DNA of 64,000 bases from Pseudomonas sp. BP8 (GTDB taxonomy: Bacteria; Pseudomonadota; Gammaproteobacteria; Pseudomonadales; Pseudomonadaceae), in contig NZ_JAGINK010000001.1 of assembly GCF_017875955.1 (NCBI RefSeq), positions 3,688,501 through 3,752,500 of the forward strand, in the 5' to 3' direction. Positions 1-8,135 of this stretch are shown here, piece after piece. The notes under the pieces were generated by a model. The model was not told where the DNA came from. It saw only the letters and a program-made list of their open reading frames with translations, and ran no database searches. The translations under genes were made by a program, and so were the position numbers. How positions within the stretch are numbered: position 1 is the stretch's first letter; each line of letters opens with the position of its first letter.

Positions 1-1
1 C

Positions 2-925
2 ATTTGTCCGCGGGACGGCCAGGACATCGATGCGCTGATCCGTTGCGCGGACGCCGCGATGTATTCGGCGAAACAGGCCGGCCGCGCTCAGTACCGCTTT
101 TTCGACCCGTCGCTGAATGTCACCGACATCCACGCCTTTACCCTCGAACAGGCGTTTGGCACTGCGCTGGCGGAGCGCCAGTTCGTCCTTCACTACCAAC
201 CGCAGATTCGCCTCGACACCCTTCAGGTCCTTGGCTACGAGGCCTTGGTGCGCTGGGATCATCCCGAGTTCGGCTTGCTGTATCCGGACCGTTTCATTGA
301 CGTTGCCGAGCGCAGCGGGTTCATCGTCGAGCTGGGCTGGGAAGTGTTGCGCCTGGCCTGTGAAGAGCTGGTGAACTGGCGCGTGCGCGGTATCGATGCA
401 CGCCTGGCGGTCAATGTCTCAGCCCTGCAACTGCGCCAGGGCGATTTCAGCGAGCGCCTGCTTGCCGATCTGCGCCGCCTCGGCATCGATCCACAGCGCC
501 TGGAGCTGGAAATCACCGAAACCACCGTCCTCGATCCCGAGGGCACCGCACTGGGCCACCTGCAGGATCTTCGTGACGCCGGTATTGGCGTCAGTCTGGA
601 TGACTTCGGCCGCGGCTATGCCGGTTTCGCTCACCTGCAATCGCTGCCCCTGAGCAAGCTGAAGATCGATCGCGCGTTGATCGCCCCACTGTGTAACAGC
701 TATGACGACAGCCCGATCGTGTCATCGACCATCATTCTCGCCAAGCGCCTGGGGCTGGAGGTGGTCGCCGAGGGCGTTGAGACCCGTGACCAGGTGGTAT
801 GCCTGAAGCTGGCAGGCTGCGACATCGCCCAGGGCTACCACTTCAGCCGGCCGTTGTCGGTTGCTCAGCTTCACGACTACCCGCCGTTCAAAAGCGCGAA
901 TACGCAGGAATGCACTTTCGTATAG
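2..925 (+). CDS. GGDEF-EAL protein, C-terminal part (5' end outside window)
   Basis: Open from the window edge, so only the last 307 residues are seen. The first residues (ADAAMYSAKQAGR) are the closing helix of a GGDEF diguanylate cyclase domain. The rest is an EAL c-di-GMP phosphodiesterase domain: EALVRW is the signature, ITETTVLD and the DDFG motif in SLDDFGRGYAG supply metal ligands and catalytic acids, and VVAEGVET closes the fold. The EAL half therefore looks catalytically competent. Whether the GGDEF half is active cannot be judged, because its signature loop lies outside the window. Any sensory or membrane part is also outside. The protein probably ends at the EAL domain, since nothing else follows before the stop. 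Confidence 0.93.
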   Translation: MCPRDGQDIDALIRCADAAMYSAKQAGRAQYRFFDPSLNVTDIHAFTLEQAFGTALAERQFVLHYQPQIRLDTLQVLGYEALVRWDHPEFGLLYPDRFIDVAERSGFIVELGWEVLRLACEELVNWRVRGIDARLAVNVSALQLRQGDFSERLLADLRRLGIDPQRLELEITETTVLDPEGTALGHLQDLRDAGIGVSLDDFGRGYAGFAHLQSLPLSKLKIDRALIAPLCNSYDDSPIVSSTIILAKRLGLEVVAEGVETRDQVVCLKLAGCDIAQGYHFSRPLSVAQLHDYPPFKSANTQECTFV

Positions 926-1016
926 AGAACAAAGCCTGTAATTGCGGCGCCTACAGGTTTCTCTGAAGCCCCCGCTGGTTTATCGTGTCAGCTCATACCA
1001 CAGCTGCGTCGCCGCC

Positions 1017-1967
1017 ATGACCGATATCGAGCGCTACGTCCGCGCCGCCACTCGCGACAATACCCGGCGCAGCTACCAGGCCGCCATCGAGCACTTCGAA
1101 GTGCGCTGGGGCGGTTTTCTGCCGGCCACCGCCGACAGCATCGCCCGCTACCTCGTCGAGCACGCCGAACAGCATGCCGTGAGCACCCTGCGCCAACGCC
1201 TGGCCGCACTCAGCCAATGGCACGTCAGCCAAGGCTTTCCCGACCCGACCAAGGCCCCGCTGGTGCGCCAGGTACTGCGCGGTATCCGCACCCTGCACCC
1301 GGCGCCGCCCAAGCAGGCCGCACCGTTGCTGCTGCAGCACCTGCAAACTGCCGTTGCCCGCTTTGAAGAAGACGCCAGCCTGGCCGAGCAGAACCACGAC
1401 CTGCCCACCCTGCTGCGCGCCCGGCGCGATGCGGCACTGCTGTTGCTGGGGTTTTGGCGAGGCCTGCGCGGAGATGAACTGGCGCGCCTGCGCATCGAGC
1501 ATATCCAGGCTGAAGCCGGCGTCGGCCTGACCCTCTTCCTGCCACGCAGCAAGGGCGACCGCGAGGCGCTGGGCGTACAGCACCGTACCCCGGCGCTGAA
1601 GGCGCTGTGCCCGGTCAGCGCCTACCTGCAGTGGCTGCAAGTCGCCGGTATCGCCCACGGGCCAGTGTTTCGCAAGCTCGACCGCTGGGGCAACCTGGGC
1701 GATGCGCCGCTCAACAGCAATAGCCTGGTGGCGCTGCTGCGCGGCATGCTCGAGCGCGCCGGGGTGCCGGCGGCGCTGTACAGCGGCCACTCCCTGCGCC
1801 GCGGCTTCGCCACCTGGGCCACGGCCAACGGCTGGGAGTTGAAGTCACTGATGAGTTATATCGGCTGGAAAGACGCCAAGTCAGCGCTGCGCTACATCGA
1901 TGCCGCGCAGCGTTTCGGCGACCTGGCGATGTTGCCGGCCAACCAAGCGCGCACGCTCATTCCTTGA
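1017..1967 (+). CDS. Tyrosine recombinase / site-specific integrase
   Basis: A 316-residue phage-integrase-family recombinase. The N-terminal SAM-like core-binding domain (about 1-100) starts MTDIERYVRAATRDNTRRSY. The catalytic domain carries the first Arg in FWRGLRGDELARLR, the HxxR box in GHSLRRGFATWA, and the nucleophile Tyr in SALRYIDAAQ. Reading can extend upstream to a TTG at 942, but the ATG at 1017 matches the usual family start. There is no adjacent tRNA, att repeat, excisionase gene or cargo, so it is not clearly tied to an island. The 3' end overlaps the convergent SDR/SMP-30 gene by 11 bp. XerC/D are less likely because dif-type Xer proteins lack this divergent N-terminus; it resembles the stand-alone integrases common in pseudomonads. 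Confidence 0.85.
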   Translation: MTDIERYVRAATRDNTRRSYQAAIEHFEVRWGGFLPATADSIARYLVEHAEQHAVSTLRQRLAALSQWHVSQGFPDPTKAPLVRQVLRGIRTLHPAPPKQAAPLLLQHLQTAVARFEEDASLAEQNHDLPTLLRARRDAALLLLGFWRGLRGDELARLRIEHIQAEAGVGLTLFLPRSKGDREALGVQHRTPALKALCPVSAYLQWLQVAGIAHGPVFRKLDRWGNLGDAPLNSNSLVALLRGMLERAGVPAALYSGHSLRRGFATWATANGWELKSLMSYIGWKDAKSALRYIDAAQRFGDLAMLPANQARTLIP

Positions 1968-3669
1968 ACAGATGGCGGCGAATGCCGGGCACTTCCGGGC
2001 GAATCATGTACAGGTCACCGGCATCGGGATAGTCGACCAGTTGCGCCGGCGTCATGCCAAACCGTGCGGTGGTGATGTACAGGGTATCCAGGCCTTCCCC
2101 ACCAAAACAGCAGCTGGTCGGCCGTGGCACGGGCATCAGCACCTGGTCGCTCAGGTAACCGTTGCGGTCATAGCGCAACAGGCAACTGCCATTGAACTGG
2201 CACACCCACAGGCCACCTTCGCGGTCCAGCGCAATGCCGTCCGGACGGCCAAGCTCGGCCGGCGTTTCGGCAAACAAGGTGACCTCGCCCAGCTTGCCGT
2301 CCGCCGAATAGGCCGCGCGGTAAATGGAGCGTGCCACGGAGTCGACGAAGAACAGCGTCTGCCCATCCTCGGACCAGGCCAGGCCATTGGGCAAGGACAG
2401 GTTGCGCTGGATCACCTGAGGGTGCAGTTCGTGATCGAAGCGGTACAGCGCGCCGGTCTTGCCACTCGGCCCCTCGTCCATCAAGCCGGTAACGAAATTG
2501 CCTTGCGGATCGCAGGCACCGTCGTTGAAGCGGTAGCTGGAACGATGATGCACCGGCGGCGAGTACTGGCGGACCTTGCTCTCGGCGACGTCGAGCAGGG
2601 CCACACTGGCGTCTTCGGTAAACATCAGGTTGCCCTGGTCGGTCAGCGCCAACGCACCGATGCGTGCGGCAGACGCGTAGACCTGATCGACATCGCCCTC
2701 ACGGTTTAGCCGGTTGATACGGCCACCGGAGATGTCGACAAAGTACAACACGCCATTACGCGCATCCCACACCGGGCTCTCACCGAGGTCGGCGCGGGTG
2801 CGGGCGACCTTGGTCGGCTGGTAGTGGCATTCCTTGATCCGGCTCCAGCGTGCCGCTACTTCGTCGAGGCTGTCGGCCTGCACCCGGGCCAAGTCGCGCG
2901 GATAGGTCACGCCGCTGTTCTCGCAAAAACGGGTGGCCGTGAACTGGCCATTGCTGGCCCGCAGGATATAGCCGGTATCGCGGCACATGTCGCTGGCCAG
3001 ATAGAGCATACCTGGGGTAACCCACTCGGGCTTGAGGTCTTCAGGCGGCTGGCTTACGCCCCACATGCGGGTCTTGGCCACGGGTGAAATCGCATTGACC
3101 AGGATGCCATGCTCCAGGCCTTCCATGCTCAGTGCGTTCATGATGCCGACCTGAGCCATCTTGCCGGCGGCATACGCCACCAGCCCAGGCTGCGCGTAGC
3201 GCTGGTACATGGCGCGGTCGGAAGTGGTCAGAACGATACGCGCAGCGCTAGAGCGCTTGAGGTGCTTCCAGGCATGCTTGGCCAGCCACACCGGCGCATG
3301 CACGCTGATGCCCAAGGCGCGCTCAAGAAAAGCCTCTTGCTGGTCCTCGATGTCCTGGTAGCCGACCCAACCGGCATTGTGAATGAGGATGTCGAGCGCG
3401 CCGAAGTGGGCAATCGCCAGCTCGACCAGTTGCTGGCAGCCGACTTCGTCATCCAGCCGGCCGATGTGCGCAATCACCTCGCCGCCTTCGGCTTGCAGAC
3501 TGCGCACCACCTCAGTGACCAGTGCCTGATCCTCGCCCTCGCCAGCGCGGTCAGTCCCCAGGTCGCTGATCACCACGCGTGCGCCGCGGGCCAGTAGCGC
3601 CTTGGCGTAATCCAGTCCCAGGCCCTGGCCGCCGCCGGTGATAATGGCGACTTTGTTTGTGAATGACAT
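1957..3669 (-). CDS. Fused short-chain dehydrogenase - SMP-30/gluconolactonase
   Basis: A 570-residue two-domain protein. Residues 1-270 are a classical SDR: NAD(P) glycine motif TGGGQGLGL near the N-terminus, NAG motif (HNAGWVG) and catalytic YxxxK in AYAAGKMAQ. From about residue 290 there is an SMP-30/regucalcin/gluconolactonase beta-propeller: LGESPVWD (metal Glu), RFNDGACD (metal Asn), SLPNGLAWS, and RPDGIALD (metal Asp). By family knowledge the first half would oxidise an alcohol to a ketone or lactone and the second would hydrolyse a lactone, so a consecutive sugar or cyclic-alcohol oxidation is plausible; the substrate is not predictable. The start (ATG at 3669) is preceded by GGGGGA; an upstream in-frame extension lacks support. 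It is divergent from the LysR gene, which is its likely regulator. Confidence 0.85.
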   Translation of the reverse strand: MSFTNKVAIITGGGQGLGLDYAKALLARGARVVISDLGTDRAGEGEDQALVTEVVRSLQAEGGEVIAHIGRLDDEVGCQQLVELAIAHFGALDILIHNAGWVGYQDIEDQQEAFLERALGISVHAPVWLAKHAWKHLKRSSAARIVLTTSDRAMYQRYAQPGLVAYAAGKMAQVGIMNALSMEGLEHGILVNAISPVAKTRMWGVSQPPEDLKPEWVTPGMLYLASDMCRDTGYILRASNGQFTATRFCENSGVTYPRDLARVQADSLDEVAARWSRIKECHYQPTKVARTRADLGESPVWDARNGVLYFVDISGGRINRLNREGDVDQVYASAARIGALALTDQGNLMFTEDASVALLDVAESKVRQYSPPVHHRSSYRFNDGACDPQGNFVTGLMDEGPSGKTGALYRFDHELHPQVIQRNLSLPNGLAWSEDGQTLFFVDSVARSIYRAAYSADGKLGEVTLFAETPAELGRPDGIALDREGGLWVCQFNGSCLLRYDRNGYLSDQVLMPVPRPTSCCFGGEGLDTLYITTARFGMTPAQLVDYPDAGDLYMIRPEVPGIRRHLFKE

Positions 3670-3747
3670 CGTCGAATCCCCCGAATTCTTATTCACAAAC
3701 GATAACAATAAAAAAATCAATGACTTAATACTAAAAGCATGCAACCT

Positions 3748-3766
3748 TGATATCTCCTGGATATCA
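3748..3766. promoter_or_regulatory. Inverted repeat, probable LysR operator
   Basis: TGATATC-N5-GATATCA is a perfect 7-bp inverted repeat in the 273-bp space between the divergent SDR/SMP-30 and LysR genes. Inside it lies a T-N11-A pair (T3751 to A3763) within a dyad, the usual LysR-type recognition pattern. The A/T-rich tract just to its left (3700-3740) could hold the promoter for the SDR/SMP-30 gene. Binding is inferred from position and symmetry only. Confidence 0.5.
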
Positions 3767-3771
3767 CCGGA

Positions 3772-3790
3772 GGTCACCATTCGCGTGACC
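3772..3790. promoter_or_regulatory. Second inverted repeat in the LysR/SDR intergenic region
   Basis: GGTCAC-N7-GTGACC is a perfect 6-bp dyad five bases after the TGATATC repeat. Two adjacent dyads would fit the recognition-site plus activation-site arrangement of LysR regulators, but this one has no T-N11-A spacing, so it may serve another protein. Confidence 0.35.
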
Positions 3791-3942
3791 GAGGCTTCAG
3801 GAGCTGCCCATTCAGATAGGCAAAGCCCCGTCCTAGAGGCTTCTGCACGGTCGAGCCACACTCTATGATGGCGCGCTTGCAGGCATCACCGGCGCCTGCT
3901 GTACACCCTGCACCAGTTCGACTCGATGTTGAGGAAGCGAGA

Positions 3943-4914
3943 ATGATCGAGACACGTTTGCTCAGGCAATTTATCGCCGTGGCCGAGGAGCTGCACTTTC
4001 ACAAGGCAGCGATTCGCCTGCACATGGCACAACCCCCCCTGAGCCAAGCGATCAACCGCCTTGAGGAAAAGCTTGGCTTCAGCCTGTTCCTGCGCAACAA
4101 GCGCGGGGTCAAGCTCACAGCGGCCGGCATGGCTTTCCTGGAAACCGCCTACCGCACCCTCAAGGAGCTCGAACAGGGCATCGAGTACGCGCGCAACGTG
4201 TCCGAAGGGGTATGCGGCAAACTGACCATCACGGCGATTTCCATCGCTTACTACGAATCGCTGCTCAACTCCCTGCGGCGTTTTCGCGACACTTATCCGA
4301 ACGTCAAGCTGACCATCCGCGAGATGCCATCTGCCTCTCAGGCCGCGGCGTTGATGGCGGGCGAGGCGGATATTGCCTTCATGCGCAAGCTGCCGATGCC
4401 GCCGGATATCATCGAGTCGCGGCTGATCCTCAACGAGCAGATCGTCATGGCCCTGCCCGCCCATCATGAGCGTGCCCGGCAGTCGATGGTCGACCTGCGC
4501 GACTTTGCCGAAGAGGATTTCGTCTTTACCCCGCAAGCGCTGGGCAATGGCTACTTCAGCCAGCTGATGGCGTTGTGCGAAGCGGCCGGGTTCTACCCCA
4601 GGGTGGTCCAGGAAGCCTCGCAGATTCACACCCTGATCGGCCTGGTCGCCTGCGGTTTTGGCGTTGCGCTGGTGCCCGAATCCATCGCCCACTCGACCCT
4701 GCGTGACCGGGTGCTGTTCCGTCCGATCCGTCCGGTCAATGAACAGGCCAACCCGAGCATGGGCCTGTACATGAACTGGAACAGCCAGAACGCCTCCCCT
4801 GCCCTGGGCAGCTTCATCTCGATGCTCGACTTCGGCGCGCCCAAGCGTTTCAGCGACACCCTCCTGGACCTGGCCACCCAGGAGAGCATCGTCAACCGCG
4901 AACTACACCGTTAA
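3943..4914 (+). CDS. LysR-family transcriptional regulator
   Basis: A 323-residue LysR protein. The N-terminal winged helix-turn-helix covers residues 1-60 (IETRLLRQFIAVAEELHFHKAA, then MAQPPLSQAINRLEEKLG), and a periplasmic-binding-protein-like effector domain spans about 90-300. The HFHKAA and AQPPLS forms are those of the BenM/CatR-like branch that often senses aromatic or organic acids, but nothing identifies its ligand. The chosen ATG has GAGGAAGCGAG upstream; the longer open frame starting at 3865 adds residues unlike the family. It is divergent from the SDR/SMP-30 fusion and runs convergently into asnB with a 12-bp overlap, so it may control the SDR gene, the neighbouring biosynthetic operon, or both. 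Confidence 0.88.
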   Translation: MIETRLLRQFIAVAEELHFHKAAIRLHMAQPPLSQAINRLEEKLGFSLFLRNKRGVKLTAAGMAFLETAYRTLKELEQGIEYARNVSEGVCGKLTITAISIAYYESLLNSLRRFRDTYPNVKLTIREMPSASQAAALMAGEADIAFMRKLPMPPDIIESRLILNEQIVMALPAHHERARQSMVDLRDFAEEDFVFTPQALGNGYFSQLMALCEAAGFYPRVVQEASQIHTLIGLVACGFGVALVPESIAHSTLRDRVLFRPIRPVNEQANPSMGLYMNWNSQNASPALGSFISMLDFGAPKRFSDTLLDLATQESIVNRELHR

Positions 4915-6738
4915 CCCATAGAGCCGCAGCCAGGCGTCCAACGCCAGTGCGGTTTCCAGGTTGTTGCGACGCAGCTGCGAGTTGAAGTACCCCTGCGCCT
5001 GGTTCAGCTGCGCGGCCAGCCGACCGCGGTCGATGACCGCAAACACCGGGCTGTCCGCCGTGCTCAGCAGCTGCTGGGTCCGCGCCCGCAGGTAGCGTTC
5101 ATAGGCCAGGTTGGCCGACGTTGGATACGGGCTCTTCTTGCGCTGCAGCACCGACGGCGGCAGCAATTCGGCGCAGGCCTGTTTGAGCAGCCATTTCTCC
5201 TCGCCATCCTTGCCCTTGATCGACCAGGGCACGTTATGCACGTACTCCACCAGTTCATGGTCGGTATACGGCACGCGCACTTCCAGGCTGGCGGCCATGC
5301 TCAGGCGGTCCTTGCGATCGAGCAGGATCGGCAACCAGTGATGCAAGTGCAGGTGGCTGATCTCGCGCATGCGCCGCTCCTGCGGGCTATCGCCGGGCAG
5401 GTGTTCGACGCGGTCCAACGCCTGATGGTAGGCACTGTCCTGGTAGGCGGCAAAATCACATTGGCGGTTGAAGTCCGGATTGATCAGGTCGGCCTGCAGC
5501 AATTGCATGCGCGAAAGCCACGGCATGCGCGCAGCGGCAATCGCCTGCGGGTCGCGGAACCAGGCGTAGCCGCCGAAGACCTCGTCGGCCGCTTCGCCGG
5601 AAATCGCCACCGTGGAGTGCCGGCGGATGGCCTTGAACAGCAGGTACAAGGAGGTATCGACGTCGCCGAAGGTGGCCGCCGAATCGTTGGCCCGGTACAC
5701 CGCTTCACGGGCCGGGTCGGCAACCAGTTCGCGGTTGTCGATGAGGATCGTCTGGTGCCGGCTGCCGATGAACTCGGCGGCCGCCAGCGCATACGGCTCG
5801 TCGCGTTCCGGGCGAAAGGCATCTGCCTGAAACTGCTCGGCCTGGCCGACGAAGTCGACCGAGAACGAATTGACCGTGGCACCCTGCTCAGCGTGCAGCT
5901 TGCGCTGAGCCATGGCGGTGAGGATGGTCGAATCGAGCCCGCCGGAAAGCAGCGAACACACCGGCACATCCGCGTAGAGTTGCTCGCCCAACGCATTGCC
6001 GAGCAGTTCGCGGGTGCGCTCGACGGTCGCCGCGACGCTGTCCTGGTGCTCGCGCCGCTGTAGCTGCCAATAGCGCCTGAGCTTCACCTGCCCCTGCGGC
6101 CGCCACGACAAGCAATGCCCCGGCGGCAACTCACTGATACCGCGAAACGCCGTACGCGCGGTGGCCCGCGACAGGCTCAAAGCATCCACCAGGCCGACCA
6201 CATCCAGTGCTCTGGTGAAGCCTGGATGGGCCAGAATCGCCTTGATCTCCGAGCCGAACAGCACGCCCTGGCCCTGTCGGGCGTAATACAGCGGTTTCAC
6301 CCCAAGGCGGTCGCGCACCAGCATGAAGTGCCCGTCGCGGGCGTCGAACACGGCGAAGGCAAACATGCCCGACAGGTAGTCGCAGCAGTCCTCGCCCCAC
6401 TCCAGGTAGGCGTGCAGCACCACCTCGGTGTCGCTGCGGGTCTGGAACTGGTGGCCCGCCAGGCGCAGGCGCTCGCGCAAGGCATCGTGGTTATAGACCT
6501 CGCCGGTGTACACCAGGGCAACTTCTTCACCGCTGGCGAAGCGGTAAGTCATCGGCTGCACGCCGCCAGCGAGGTCGATGATCGCCAGTCGCCGATGGCC
6601 CAGCAGCGCATGCCGGTGGCGCCAGCTACCGCTGGCATCCGGGCCACGCAGCGCGAGGGTATCGGTCATGGCACCGAGGGTGCTGAAGTCTTGCGAAAGG
6701 TCGCGGGTGAAGTCCACCCAACCGGTAATTCCACACAT
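4903..6738 (-). CDS. asnB: AsnB-type glutamine-dependent amidotransferase, last gene of the biosynthetic operon
   Basis: A 611-residue class-II amidotransferase. It begins MCGITGWVDF, so Cys2 becomes the N-terminal glutaminase nucleophile after Met removal, and continues with RGPDASG and the ammonia-lyase fold to about residue 200. The synthetase half carries the PP-loop SLLSGGLDST, which adenylates a carboxylate for amidation. Family members make asparagine but are also recruited in natural-product clusters to amidate a scaffold acid. It is the seventh gene of the operon, 11 bp after the amidase stop, with a good AGGAGA ribosome site in that gap. The context (ACP, two AMP-binding enzymes, toroid protein) favours a pathway-specific role over housekeeping asparagine synthesis. 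Both active sites look intact. Confidence 0.88.
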   Translation of the reverse strand: MCGITGWVDFTRDLSQDFSTLGAMTDTLALRGPDASGSWRHRHALLGHRRLAIIDLAGGVQPMTYRFASGEEVALVYTGEVYNHDALRERLRLAGHQFQTRSDTEVVLHAYLEWGEDCCDYLSGMFAFAVFDARDGHFMLVRDRLGVKPLYYARQGQGVLFGSEIKAILAHPGFTRALDVVGLVDALSLSRATARTAFRGISELPPGHCLSWRPQGQVKLRRYWQLQRREHQDSVAATVERTRELLGNALGEQLYADVPVCSLLSGGLDSTILTAMAQRKLHAEQGATVNSFSVDFVGQAEQFQADAFRPERDEPYALAAAEFIGSRHQTILIDNRELVADPAREAVYRANDSAATFGDVDTSLYLLFKAIRRHSTVAISGEAADEVFGGYAWFRDPQAIAAARMPWLSRMQLLQADLINPDFNRQCDFAAYQDSAYHQALDRVEHLPGDSPQERRMREISHLHLHHWLPILLDRKDRLSMAASLEVRVPYTDHELVEYVHNVPWSIKGKDGEEKWLLKQACAELLPPSVLQRKKSPYPTSANLAYERYLRARTQQLLSTADSPVFAVIDRGRLAAQLNQAQGYFNSQLRRNNLETALALDAWLRLYGLTV

Positions 6739-6749
6739 GATCGCTTCTC

Positions 6750-8135
6750 CTATGCGCCCTGCCGGTCGGCCGGCACCTCGCCAACCAGCGCCTGCAGGCG
6801 CTTGGCGATATCCAGCAACTGCCGCTCGCTGTCGCGCCGGCCCATGATCTGTACGGCCAGTGCGGCCTTGCCGTCAGTGCTCTGGGTGATCGGTACAGTG
6901 ATCGCCGGCAGGCCACTGAAGCTGGCCAGCGGGGTGAAGCTGATCTTCTGCGAATAGTCGCTGTCTGCCGGTGACGGAATGGTCGAATCACCGGGCTGCG
7001 GGTCACGCCGGTCAAACGGCCGGTTCGGGTCCATCGGGAACACCACGAAGTCGACCTGGGCTGCATCGAACCAGGCATCGATACCGTCCCGGACCTGATC
7101 CATGCGCTGGTGGATCTGCTGGTATTCGCTGTCACTGACGCCAGCGCCGACCGCCAACGCACTGCGCGTCGACCAGTGCAGTTCACAATCGAAGGTCTGC
7201 TGCCAGGCCGCCGAGGCCAGCCAGGCATCACGGGCACACAACTGCCAGGCATCGCCACGGCTGGCCCACAATTCAGGCATCGCGACCTCGCACTGAGGCA
7301 TGTCCAGGTCAGCCACGGCCGTGCGGACCTGGTCGAGCATGGCGAGCATCTGCGCGCTGGTCAGGCCTGGTTCATGCACATGGCTGAGGAAGCCGACTCG
7401 ATACTGTTGCTTGAGTGGCTGCTGCTCGCCGAGCAGCCCTTCGATGCCCAACAGCGGCAAGATGAAATCGAGGTCGTCGGCGCTGCGCGCCACCCAGCCA
7501 AGGGCATCCATGCGTGGTGACAGCGGAAACACGCCAGCCAGGCTCTGCGCCTTGTGCGTCATGCGCAGCCCGACCATGCCGCAATGCGAAGCCGGCCAGC
7601 GCACCGACCCGAGTACATCGGTACCCAGCGAGATATCGCACAGCCCTGCCGCGACCGACACCGCCGATCCGGTGCTCGAGCCTGAGGCGTCGATGCTGGG
7701 GAAGCGCGGGTTACGACAGCCGCCACCAAAGGCAATGTTCAACTCGGTAGTGGTGACCTTGCAGGTCAGGCCGACCCGCGGGTCGAGCCTGGTCAACGCT
7801 TCGGCGCTGCGGGCCGGGTAATGCCGGTAGCTGCGCAGGCCCAGGCGGGTCGGCAAGCCGGCAACATCGACCGTGTCCTTGACGCCCAGGCGGTACCATG
7901 GCGCCTCTATTGCACGTGTGCTGACCAGGCAGCGGTAGTCGTTGTCGGCATGCTTGTACCACTGCTCGTATTGCGCCGCCCATTCGATAGCGAGGGCCGG
8001 CTGGGTTTCAAGCCGCGCGTGACGTTCACGCAGGCTTAGCGCGAGGTAGTCTGGCTGCGCCTGGCCAAGCGAGGGGTCGGCGCCGCAATCGGCCAGGTAG
8101 GTGTTGATGGCATCTTCGGTTTTAACAGGGGACAT
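6750..8135 (-). CDS. Amidase-signature family enzyme
   Basis: A 461-residue amidase-signature hydrolase. The Ser-cisSer-Lys triad is readable: Lys86 in LGVKDTVDVAG, the cis-Ser in the ASGSSTGS stretch (about 150-157), and the nucleophile Ser177 in GTDVLGSVRWPAS. The usual GGS before the nucleophile is LGS here, a mild departure. By family it hydrolyses, or in some pathways transfers, an amide. Its first codons overlap the 3' end of the preceding AMP-binding gene by 14 bp, so the two are translated together. Placing an amidase next to an amide-forming AsnB suggests either release or trimming of an amide intermediate, or amide exchange; which one cannot be told. It is not GatA: there are no gatB or gatC genes nearby. 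Confidence 0.85.
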   Translation of the reverse strand: MSPVKTEDAINTYLADCGADPSLGQAQPDYLALSLRERHARLETQPALAIEWAAQYEQWYKHADNDYRCLVSTRAIEAPWYRLGVKDTVDVAGLPTRLGLRSYRHYPARSAEALTRLDPRVGLTCKVTTTELNIAFGGGCRNPRFPSIDASGSSTGSAVSVAAGLCDISLGTDVLGSVRWPASHCGMVGLRMTHKAQSLAGVFPLSPRMDALGWVARSADDLDFILPLLGIEGLLGEQQPLKQQYRVGFLSHVHEPGLTSAQMLAMLDQVRTAVADLDMPQCEVAMPELWASRGDAWQLCARDAWLASAAWQQTFDCELHWSTRSALAVGAGVSDSEYQQIHQRMDQVRDGIDAWFDAAQVDFVVFPMDPNRPFDRRDPQPGDSTIPSPADSDYSQKISFTPLASFSGLPAITVPITQSTDGKAALAVQIMGRRDSERQLLDIAKRLQALVGEVPADRQGA

